Origin: Rhizobium sp. BK418
GTDB lineage: Bacteria; Pseudomonadota; Alphaproteobacteria; Rhizobiales; Rhizobiaceae
Direction of reading: 5' to 3'
Assembly: GCF_004341105.1 (NCBI RefSeq)
Contig: NZ_SLZK01000001.1
Location: forward strand, 310,001-374,000
Length of the DNA stretch: 64,000 bases
Part shown: in pieces, positions 57,914 through 64,000 of the stretch
Layout of the letters: every line of letters starts with the position of its first letter
Numbering within the stretch: the stretch's first letter is position 1
Translations under genes and position numbers: made by a program
The notes under the pieces: model-generated
What the model saw: only the letters and a program-made list of their open reading frames with translations
The model's database searches: none
What the model was told of the DNA's origin: nothing

Positions 57914-58327
57914 ATGTTGCAGCCAAAGCGTACTAAGTATCGCAAGCAGTTCAAGGGCCGCATCAAGGGCGTAGCCAAGGGCGGTTCTGACCTGGCCTTC
58001 GGCGAATTCGGCCTGAAGGCTCAGGAGCCGAACCGCGTTAACGCACGTGAGATCGAAGCGGCCCGCCGCGCGATCACGCGTTACATGAAGCGCGCCGGCC
58101 GTGTTTGGATCCGCGTGTTCCCGGACGTACCGGTAACCGCAAAGCCTACCGAAGTCCGTATGGGTAAGGGTAAGGGTTCCGTGGAATACTGGGCATGCAA
58201 GGTCAAGCCCGGTCGTATGATGTTCGAGATCGACGGTGTCTCCGAGGAAATCGCGCGTGAAGCGCTCCGCCTCGGCTCGGCCAAGCTCTCGGTCAAGACG
58301 CGCTTCGTTCAGCGCATCGCAGAGTAA
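57914..58327 (+). CDS. rplP: 50S ribosomal protein L16
   Basis: A 137-residue protein starting [20 protein letters not shown], with the [20 protein letters not shown] segment. It organises the A-site tRNA region of the 50S. It lies 38 bp after rpsC. Confidence 0.97.
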   Translation: MLQPKRTKYRKQFKGRIKGVAKGGSDLAFGEFGLKAQEPNRVNAREIEAARRAITRYMKRAGRVWIRVFPDVPVTAKPTEVRMGKGKGSVEYWACKVKPGRMMFEIDGVSEEIAREALRLGSAKLSVKTRFVQRIAE

Positions 58328-58339
58328 GGAGAAGGCACG

Positions 58340-58540
58340 ATGAAAGCCGAAGAAGTACGCGGCCTCACGGCCGACCAGCTCAAGGACAAGCTTGCTGACC
58401 TGAAGAAGGAGCAGTTCAACCTGCGCTTCCAGAAGGCAACCGGCCAGCTGGAAAAGTCCTCGCGCATCAACGAAGTCCGCAAGGACATCGCACGCGTCAA
58501 AACCATTGCCCGCCAGAAGGCGGCAGAAGCAAAGGCTTAA
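58340..58540 (+). CDS. rpmC: 50S ribosomal protein L29
   Basis: A 66-residue two-helix protein starting [20 protein letters not shown] with the conserved [20 protein letters not shown]. It sits at the exit tunnel near L23. It lies 12 bp after rplP. Confidence 0.96.
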   Translation: MKAEEVRGLTADQLKDKLADLKKEQFNLRFQKATGQLEKSSRINEVRKDIARVKTIARQKAAEAKA

Positions 58541-58552
58541 AGGAAGAAAAAC

Positions 58553-58792
58553 ATGCCGAAGCGCATTCTGCAGGGCGTCGTGGTTGGTGACAAGAACGAG
58601 AAGACTGTCGTAGTTCGTGTTGAGCGTCGTTTCGCTCATCCGCTGCTGCAGAAGACCGTTCGTCGCTCCAAGAAGTACAAGGCTCACGACGAAAACAACC
58701 AGTACAAGATCGGCGATATCGTCTCCATCGAGGAGTGCGCACCGATCTCCAAGGACAAGCGCTGGACGGTCGTTTCCGCCCAGGTGAAGTAA
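58553..58792 (+). CDS. rpsQ: 30S ribosomal protein S17
   Basis: A 79-residue OB-fold protein starting [20 protein letters not shown]. It contains the conserved [20 protein letters not shown]. It is the last gene of the S10 operon here. A 261-bp gap with two hairpins follows. Confidence 0.97.
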   Translation: MPKRILQGVVVGDKNEKTVVVRVERRFAHPLLQKTVRRSKKYKAHDENNQYKIGDIVSIEECAPISKDKRWTVVSAQVK

Positions 58793-58793
58793 G

Positions 58794-58874
58794 AATTTCG
58801 CGCGAGGCCTTGCGTCTCGCGGAAATTTCTGTATGAAGCAGCGTCGGAACGCTCGAATGCCGGGCGTTCTTTTG
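58794..58874 (+). terminator. Two stem-loops between rpsQ and rplN, the second terminator-like
   Basis: The first hairpin pairs ATTTC-(G)-CGCGAG with CTCGCG-GAAAT (58795-58828). The second is GAACGC-TCG (58847-58855) with CGG-GCGTTC (58861-58869), followed by TTTTGCTTT. This 81-bp structured stretch could end the S10 transcript. The remainder to rplN (58880-59053) holds no ORF I trust. Confidence 0.6.
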
Positions 58875-59053
58875 CTTTGAGCGCACGGAAGGTCCCGTTT
58901 GGGAAACCACCCTGGCAACGATCTACCCCGCGCTATTCAAGCTATTGCCGTGTTTTCGCTGTCCTTGTGACGAGCGGCCGGCAGACATTTTTCATAAGCC
59001 GGAAGAGGGGGCTTTGCCCAACCATTCCGGTAAGAACAAGAAGGCGACCTGAT

Positions 59054-59422
59054 ATGATTCAGATGCAAACAAACCTCGACGTGGCGGATAATTCCGGCGC
59101 ACGTCGTGTCATGTGCATCAAGGTGCTGGGCGGCTCGAAGCGCAAGTATGCCTCGATCGGCGACGTCATCGTCGTTTCGATCAAGGAAGCTATTCCGCGC
59201 GGCCGTGTGAAGAAGGGTGACGTGATGAAGGCGGTTGTCGTTCGCACCGCCAAGGACATCCGTCGTCCGGATGGCTCCGTCATCCGCTTCGACACCAACG
59301 CAGCAGTCCTCATCGACAACAAGAAAGAGCCGATCGGCACCCGTATCTTCGGACCGGTTCCGCGCGAACTGCGCGCTAAGAACCACATGAAGATCATCTC
59401 GCTGGCTCCCGAAGTACTGTAA
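59054..59422 (+). CDS. rplN: 50S ribosomal protein L14
   Basis: A 122-residue protein starting [20 protein letters not shown] at ATG 59054. It includes [20 protein letters not shown]. It opens the spc-type operon. Upstream in-frame sequence to 58877 has no family similarity and is excluded. rplX follows after 12 bp. Confidence 0.97.
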   Translation: MIQMQTNLDVADNSGARRVMCIKVLGGSKRKYASIGDVIVVSIKEAIPRGRVKKGDVMKAVVVRTAKDIRRPDGSVIRFDTNAAVLIDNKKEPIGTRIFGPVPRELRAKNHMKIISLAPEVL

Positions 59423-59434
59423 GGAGCGAGAACG

Positions 59435-59743
59435 ATGCAGAAGATTCGTAAGGGCGACAAGGTCGTCATGCTCGCAGGCAAGGACAAGGGCCGCACTGGC
59501 GAAGTGCTCCAGGTTCTGCCGAAGGAAGATCGCGCCGTCGTTCGCGGCGTTAACGTCGTGAAGCGCCACCAGCGCCAGACGCAGACCCAGGAAGCCGGTA
59601 TCATTTCCAAGGAAGCTCCGGTCCACCTGTCCAACGTCGCAATCGTCGACAAGGACGGCAAGCCGACCCGCGTCGGTTTCAAGGTTGTTGACGGCAAGAA
59701 GGTCCGCGTGGCCAAGCGTTCGGGAGATGTGATCGATGGCTGA
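59435..59743 (+). CDS. rplX: 50S ribosomal protein L24
   Basis: A 102-residue protein with an N-terminal KOW motif ([20 protein letters not shown]). It is an early 50S assembly initiator. Its 3' end overlaps rplE by 8 nt. Confidence 0.97.
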   Translation: MQKIRKGDKVVMLAGKDKGRTGEVLQVLPKEDRAVVRGVNVVKRHQRQTQTQEAGIISKEAPVHLSNVAIVDKDGKPTRVGFKVVDGKKVRVAKRSGDVIDG

Positions 59744-60293
59744 GGCAAAGTACGAGCCGCGGCTCAAGAAGGAATATGTTGAGCGGATCCGCAAGGCGCT
59801 GCAGGAGAAGTACTCCTACACGAACGAGATGATGATCCCGAAGCTCGACAAGATCGTAATCAACATGGGTGTTGGCGAAGCCACGGCTGACTCGAAGAAG
59901 CCGAGCGTTGCTGCTGCCGACCTGGCTGCCATCGCTGGCCAGAAGCCGGTCATCACCCGTGCACGCAACTCCATCGCAGGCTTCAAGGTCCGCGAAAACA
60001 TGCCGATCGGCGCAAAGGTAACCCTGCGCGGCGCCCGCATGTACGAGTTCCTGGATCGCCTGGTCAACATCGCGCTTCCGCGCGTTCGCGACTTCCGCGG
60101 CCTGAACCCGAAGAGCTTTGACGGCCGTGGCAACTTCGCCATGGGCATCAAGGAGCACATTGTGTTCCCTGAAATCAACTACGACAAGGTTGATCAGATG
60201 TGGGGCATGGACATCATCGTTTGCACGACGGCCAAGACCGACGACGAAGCTCGCACGCTCCTCACGGAGTTCAGCTTCCCGTTCCGTCACTAA
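59736..60293 (+). CDS. rplE: 50S ribosomal protein L5
   Basis: A 185-residue protein that binds 5S rRNA and contacts P-site tRNA. It has the conserved [13 protein letters not shown] and [20 protein letters not shown] segments. Its start lies inside the end of rplX (8-nt overlap). Confidence 0.97.
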   Translation: MAEAKYEPRLKKEYVERIRKALQEKYSYTNEMMIPKLDKIVINMGVGEATADSKKPSVAAADLAAIAGQKPVITRARNSIAGFKVRENMPIGAKVTLRGARMYEFLDRLVNIALPRVRDFRGLNPKSFDGRGNFAMGIKEHIVFPEINYDKVDQMWGMDIIVCTTAKTDDEARTLLTEFSFPFRH

Positions 60294-60325
60294 CCGTAAC
60301 GACGAGCGTAGAAAAGGAACCTGAC

Positions 60326-60631
60326 ATGGCGAAGACAAGCGCAGTTGAAAAGAACAAGCGCCGCCGTAATACGGTCGCAAACCAGGCTGCCAAGCGTGCA
60401 GCTCTGAAGGCGATCATCATGAACCAGGCTCTTCCGATCGAAGAGCGGTTCAAGGCCTCGATCAAGCTGGCATCCCTGCCGCGCGACGGATCGAAGACCC
60501 GCATTCGCAACCGTTGCGAAGTGTCCGGTCGTCCGCGCGCTTATTACCGTAAACTGCGTATGTCGCGTATCGCGCTGCGCGAACTGGGCAATCTCGGCAA
60601 GGTGCCGGGCATCGTCAAGTCGAGCTGGTAA
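60326..60631 (+). CDS. rpsN: 30S ribosomal protein S14
   Basis: A 101-residue protein starting [20 protein letters not shown]. It lacks the CxxC zinc motifs, so it is the long zinc-independent type. The motif [20 protein letters not shown] is near residue 60. It lies 32 bp after rplE. Confidence 0.97.
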   Translation: MAKTSAVEKNKRRRNTVANQAAKRAALKAIIMNQALPIEERFKASIKLASLPRDGSKTRIRNRCEVSGRPRAYYRKLRMSRIALRELGNLGKVPGIVKSSW

Positions 60632-60643
60632 GGAGCAGGTTAG

Positions 60644-61042
60644 ATGACAATGACTGATCCGTTGGGCGATATGCTCACCCGCATCCGCAACGGTGCTTCG
60701 CGTCGCAAGTCGTCGGTTTCGACACCTGCTTCCAAGCTCCGTGCGCGTGTTCTCGATGTGCTCCAGGCCGAAGGCTACATCCGTGGCTACTCCGTCGTCG
60801 ATTTCGGCAACGGCAAGTCCGAGCTCAACATCGAACTCAAGTACTATGAAGGCGCATCGGTGATCCGCGAGATCGGCCGTGTGTCCAAGCCGGGCCGCCG
60901 GGTTTATGTCTCGGTCAAGTCCATTCCGCAGGTCGCGAACGGCCTCGGCATCACCATCCTTTCGACCCCGAAGGGCGTGATGGCCGATCACCAGGCTCGC
61001 GAACAGAACGTTGGTGGCGAGGTTCTCTGCTCGGTCTTCTAA
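60644..61042 (+). CDS. rpsH: 30S ribosomal protein S8
   Basis: A 132-residue 16S-binding protein starting [20 protein letters not shown], with the C-terminal [20 protein letters not shown]. In E. coli, S8 represses the spc operon by binding near rplE. It lies 12 bp after rpsN. Confidence 0.97.
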   Translation: MTMTDPLGDMLTRIRNGASRRKSSVSTPASKLRARVLDVLQAEGYIRGYSVVDFGNGKSELNIELKYYEGASVIREIGRVSKPGRRVYVSVKSIPQVANGLGITILSTPKGVMADHQAREQNVGGEVLCSVF

Positions 61043-61083
61043 GACAGGGCAGGGTCTCCATAGCGAACAGACAGGATAGAAAC

Positions 61084-61617
61084 ATGTCTCGTATCGGTAA
61101 GAAGCCCGTTCAGGTGCCTGCTGGGATCACGGCTACGGTCGATGGCCAGAAGGTTTCCGCTAAGGGCCCGAAGGGCGAGCTGTTTTTCGTCGCGAATGAT
61201 GAAATCAGCGTCAAGCTCGAAAACAATGCGGTCGTCGTAATGCCGCTTTCCCAGACGAAGGATGCTCGTTCGAAGTGGGGCATGTCCCGCACGATGATCG
61301 AAAACATCTTCAAGGGCGTCAAGGACGGCTACGAGCGCAAGCTCGAAATCAACGGCGTTGGTTACCGCGCCGCTATGCAGGGCAAGAACCTGCAACTGGC
61401 TCTCGGCTTCAGCCACGACGTGGTCTATGAGCCGCCGCAGGGCATCACGATCGCTGTGCCGAAGCCGACGGAAATCGTCGTCACCGGCATCAATAAGCAG
61501 CAGGTCGGTCAAGTTGCCGCCGAAATCCGCGAATACCGCGGTCCGGAACCCTACAAGGGCAAGGGCGTCAAGTATGCCGAAGAGCGGATTGTCCGCAAAG
61601 AAGGCAAGAAGAAGTAA
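61084..61617 (+). CDS. rplF: 50S ribosomal protein L6
   Basis: A 177-residue two-domain protein near the factor-binding site. It starts [20 protein letters not shown] and ends with the family segment [20 protein letters not shown]. It lies 41 bp after rpsH. Confidence 0.97.
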   Translation: MSRIGKKPVQVPAGITATVDGQKVSAKGPKGELFFVANDEISVKLENNAVVVMPLSQTKDARSKWGMSRTMIENIFKGVKDGYERKLEINGVGYRAAMQGKNLQLALGFSHDVVYEPPQGITIAVPKPTEIVVTGINKQQVGQVAAEIREYRGPEPYKGKGVKYAEERIVRKEGKKK

Positions 61618-61629
61618 GGATCACGCGAA

Positions 61630-61992
61630 ATGGCTAGCAGGAAAGAAGCACTTGCACGTCGCGCCAACCGCGTGCGCCGTCATCTCAAGTCGGTGGCCAA
61701 TGGCCGTCCGCGCCTGTCGGTTCATCGCTCGTCGAAGAACATCTACGCACAGGTCATCGACGATGTTGCCGGCAAGACGCTTGCCGCGGCATCGACCCTC
61801 GACAAGGATCTGCGCGGTTCTCTGAAGACCGGTGCCGACACCGCAGCAGCTGCCCTCGTCGGCAAGCTGGTTGCAGAGCGCGCCTCCAAGGCAGGCGTCA
61901 CCGAGGTCGTATTTGACCGTGGCGCCTTCATCTATCACGGCCGTATCAAGGCCCTGGCAGAAGCAGCCCGCGAAGGCGGTCTGACCTTCTAA
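61630..61992 (+). CDS. rplR: 50S ribosomal protein L18
   Basis: A 120-residue protein that binds 5S rRNA. It has an Arg-rich N-terminus ([20 protein letters not shown]) and the C-terminal [20 protein letters not shown]. It ends 131 bp before rpsE, in a gap with strong hairpins. Confidence 0.97.
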   Translation: MASRKEALARRANRVRRHLKSVANGRPRLSVHRSSKNIYAQVIDDVAGKTLAAASTLDKDLRGSLKTGADTAAAALVGKLVAERASKAGVTEVVFDRGAFIYHGRIKALAEAAREGGLTF

Positions 61993-61999
61993 TCAGTTT

Positions 62000-62088
62000 C
62001 CGGCCGAGACTTTCAAAAAGCCTCGGCCGGATTTCACGGACCGCAGATCGTTCCCTCTGGGAAGCCGATGCGGTCCTCGTTTTGTTTG
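62000..62088 (+). promoter_or_regulatory. Two stem-loops between rplR and rpsE
   Basis: CCGGCCGAG (62000-62008) pairs perfectly with CTCGGCCGG (62022-62030). Then GGACCGCA (62038-62045) pairs with TGCGGTCC (62069-62076), with inner TTCCC/GGGAA, followed by TCGTTTTGTTTG. The second could terminate transcription or act as an attenuator or ribosomal-protein leader. The rest of the gap is a purine-rich ribosome-binding region. Confidence 0.55.
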
Positions 62089-62123
62089 CCGATTGCACCC
62101 GGAAAAGAAAAAGGAAGAGGACA

Positions 62124-62693
62124 ATGGCACAGGAAAGAAGGCCGCAGCGGGAAGACCGCCAGAGCCGTGAAGAGCGCGATAGCGAATTCGTCGACAAGCT
62201 GGTCGCGATCAACCGCGTCGCAAAGGTCGTCAAGGGTGGCCGTCGCTTCGGTTTCGCCGCTCTCGTCGTCGTTGGCGACCAGAAGGGCCGCGTAGGCTTC
62301 GGTCATGGCAAGGCGCGCGAAGTGCCGGAAGCTATCCGCAAGGCTACGGAAAGCGCAAAGCGCGACATGATCTTCGTACCGCTGCGTGACGGCCGTACGC
62401 TGCATCACGACGTTCATGGCCGTCATGGCGCGGGCAAGGTTCTGCTGCGCTCGGCCAAGGTCGGTACCGGTATCATCGCCGGTGGTCCGATGCGCGCCGT
62501 TTTCGAAACGCTCGGCGTCCACGACGTCGTCGCCAAGTCGACCGGTTCGTCGAACCCCTACAACATGGTTCGCGCCACCTTCGACGCTCTGAAGCACCAG
62601 GTTCACCCGAAGGACATCGCAGCACAGCGCGGCATCAAGTATGCTACGCTCCAGGCTCGCCGTGCCGCTTCTGGCAACGCCTCTGAAGAATAA
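62124..62693 (+). CDS. rpsE: 30S ribosomal protein S5
   Basis: A 189-residue protein with the N-terminal double-stranded-RNA-binding domain ([20 protein letters not shown]) and a C-terminal domain containing [23 protein letters not shown] 62124 is chosen for GGAAGAGG before it. S5 affects decoding accuracy. rpmD follows after 13 bp. Confidence 0.97.
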   Translation: MAQERRPQREDRQSREERDSEFVDKLVAINRVAKVVKGGRRFGFAALVVVGDQKGRVGFGHGKAREVPEAIRKATESAKRDMIFVPLRDGRTLHHDVHGRHGAGKVLLRSAKVGTGIIAGGPMRAVFETLGVHDVVAKSTGSSNPYNMVRATFDALKHQVHPKDIAAQRGIKYATLQARRAASGNASEE

Positions 62694-62706
62694 GAGGAGC
62701 TGACCA

Positions 62707-62916
62707 ATGGCCAAGGCTACCAAGAAGGCTGAAGCGAAGACTGTCACGATCGAACAGATCGGCAGCCCGATTCGCCGTCCGGACGTCCAGCAGCGCACGC
62801 TGATCGGTCTCGGACTGAACAAGATGCACCGTCGTCGCACGCTGGAAGATACTCCGGCTGTTCGCGGGATGATCCGTGCAGTCCAGCATCTCGTTCGCGT
62901 TGTCGACGAGAAGTGA
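62707..62916 (+). CDS. rpmD: 50S ribosomal protein L30
   Basis: A 69-residue protein. A lysine-rich N-terminus precedes [20 protein letters not shown] and [20 protein letters not shown], the family core. It lies between rpsE and rplO, its normal place. Confidence 0.96.
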   Translation: MAKATKKAEAKTVTIEQIGSPIRRPDVQQRTLIGLGLNKMHRRRTLEDTPAVRGMIRAVQHLVRVVDEK

Positions 62917-62932
62917 GACCGGAGTAACGCTC

Positions 62933-63406
62933 ATGAAACTCAATGAAATCAAGGATAACGAAGGCTCTACCCACAGCCGCAAGCGCCTCGGCCGCGGTAT
63001 CGGCTCGGGCTCCGGCAAGACCGGCGGTCGCGGTGTAAAGGGTCAGAAGTCCCGTTCGGGTGTCGCCATCAACGGCTTCGAAGGCGGTCAGATGCCCATC
63101 TACCGTCGCCTGCCGAAGCGCGGCTTCAACAACATCTTCGCAGCCGACTACGTTGTCGTATCGCTGGCACGCATCCAGGCTGCCGTCGATGCCGGAAAGC
63201 TCGACGCGAAGGCGACCGTTGATGCAGCTGCTCTGAAGGCCGCCGGCGTCATCCGCCGCGCCAAGGACGGCGTTCGCGTTCTCGCCGATGGCGATCTCAA
63301 GGCCAAGATCACGCTCGAAGTTGCAGGCGCTTCCAAGTCTGCCGTCGAGAAGATCGAAAAGGCTGGCGGCAAGGTAACGCTTCTTTCTGCCGCAGCGGCA
63401 GAATAA
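62933..63406 (+). CDS. rplO: 50S ribosomal protein L15
   Basis: A 157-residue late-assembly 50S protein. The basic N-terminus holds [20 protein letters not shown], with [15 protein letters not shown] near residue 50. ATG 62933 starts [11 protein letters not shown]. It lies 16 bp after rpmD. A terminator-like stem lies before secY. Confidence 0.97.
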   Translation: MKLNEIKDNEGSTHSRKRLGRGIGSGSGKTGGRGVKGQKSRSGVAINGFEGGQMPIYRRLPKRGFNNIFAADYVVVSLARIQAAVDAGKLDAKATVDAAALKAAGVIRRAKDGVRVLADGDLKAKITLEVAGASKSAVEKIEKAGGKVTLLSAAAAE

Positions 63407-63420
63407 TAAACTGATGATAT

Positions 63421-63456
63421 ATCGCCCGGGGTGCTTCACACCGGGCGATTTTGCTC
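63421..63456 (+). terminator. Terminator-like stem between rplO and secY
   Basis: ATCGCCCGG (63421-63429) pairs perfectly with CCGGGCGAT (63441-63449), with inner GTG/CAC, followed by TTTGCTCC. The remaining 185 bp to secY contains no convincing ORF. Confidence 0.55.
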
Positions 63457-63641
63457 CCATATGTGAGCCTCACAAAAACCTTCTTGAACGCATCCGCGTC
63501 GGGGCGGTAAGACTGGAAACGAGGGTGAGGCATCGGGTTGCGCCAGCGATCCATCCGAAGCCCGGTTTTTAAAAGAAATTCATACTGATTCTGGTGCCGG
63601 CCGACTCGAGAGCGCCCGGAATTGGTAGCGCGGAGAAACGC

Positions 63642-64000
63642 ATGGCTTCTGCAGCGGAACAACTGGCTTCAAACCTCAATTTTTCTACCTTCGCCAAAGC
63701 CGAGGATCTTAAGAAGCGCCTGTGGTTCACACTGGCAGCTCTCCTCGTCTACCGGCTGGGCACCCATATCCCGCTTCCAGGCCTCAATCCGCAGGCCTAT
63801 GCCCAGGCATTTCAGGGGCAGGCCGGCGGCATTCTCGGCCTCTTCAACATGTTCTCGGGCGGCGCCGTGCAGCGCATGGCGATCTTCGCGCTCGGCATCA
63901 TGCCCTACATCTCCGCCTCGATCATCGTGCAGCTCATGACCTCGGTCGTGCCGGCGCTCGAAAACCTGAAGAAGGAAGGCGAGCAGGGGCGCAAGATCAT
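63642..64000 (+). CDS. secY: Preprotein translocase subunit SecY (truncated by window end)
   Basis: The first 119 codons of SecY, running off the right edge. After a polar N-terminus, RLWFTLAALLVYRLGTHIPL is transmembrane helix 1. The plug and helix 2 follow (GGILGLFNMFSGGAVQRMAI, then FALGIMPYISASIIVQLM, with the family ISASI). SecY forms the protein-conducting channel with SecE. The start at ATG 63642 follows GGAGAAACGC. The missing part lies outside the window. Confidence 0.95.
   Translation, partial: MASAAEQLASNLNFSTFAKAEDLKKRLWFTLAALLVYRLGTHIPLPGLNPQAYAQAFQGQAGGILGLFNMFSGGAVQRMAIFALGIMPYISASIIVQLMTSVVPALENLKKEGEQGRKI

Overview
This is a chromosomal housekeeping segment from an alphaproteobacterium of the order Hyphomicrobiales, most likely Rhizobium or a close relative. 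Three things point there: a divK-pleD cell-cycle pair next to rpmG, a pyrB-pyrC-like-plsY-dprA-topA-rnr-DUF983 cluster, and an AT-rich double-hairpin intergenic repeat of a kind I remember from Rhizobium genomes. No rRNA gene, CRISPR array, integrase, transposase or prophage gene was seen.

Region 1 (1-16,100). A GNAT acetyltransferase is followed by a HAD-like protein and a DUF3572 protein on the minus strand, then divK-pleD on the plus strand. A roughly 760 bp gap carries a strong small-RNA candidate with a terminator. The minus-strand block that follows reads rpmG, an MFS transporter, DUF983, rnr, topA, dprA, plsY, a degenerate dihydroorotase (pyrC-like) and pyrB.

Region 2 (16,100-32,100). 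An AidB-type acyl-CoA dehydrogenase is followed by a decayed GNAT gene (frameshifts, a nonsense codon and an internal deletion). Then come rne, a periplasmic amidase, a class A penicillin-binding protein and prfB with its programmed +1 frameshift. Next are an alpha/beta hydrolase, a secreted unknown protein, NAD kinase, tRNA-Thr, a small secreted R/W-rich protein, two very small membrane proteins and an RlmB-type rRNA methyltransferase.

Region 3 (32,190-48,100). This is the translation/transcription locus: tRNA-Tyr, tRNA-Gly, first tuf copy, a tiny membrane protein gene, an NAD-dependent epimerase-like gene, tRNA-Trp, secE, nusG, rplK, rplA, rplJ, rplL, rpoB and rpoC. Hairpins lie in the rplA-rplJ, rplL-rpoB and post-rpoC gaps.

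Region 4 (48,280-64,000). After one small antisense-oriented unknown gene comes the str operon (rpsL, rpsG, fusA, second tuf). It is followed by the S10 operon (rpsJ to rpsQ) and the spc operon (rplN to secY, cut by the window edge). Four gaps in this otherwise tightly packed run (tuf-rpsJ, rpsQ-rplN, rplR-rpsE, rplO-secY) hold strong stem-loops.

I did not find a new multi-gene defence, mobile or biosynthetic system. The observations most worth following up are the pyrC-like gene lacking zinc ligands beside pyrB, the small-RNA candidate at 4031-4223, the hairpins inside the ribosomal-protein run, the nearly identical tuf copies, and three small membrane-protein genes that are easily missed.
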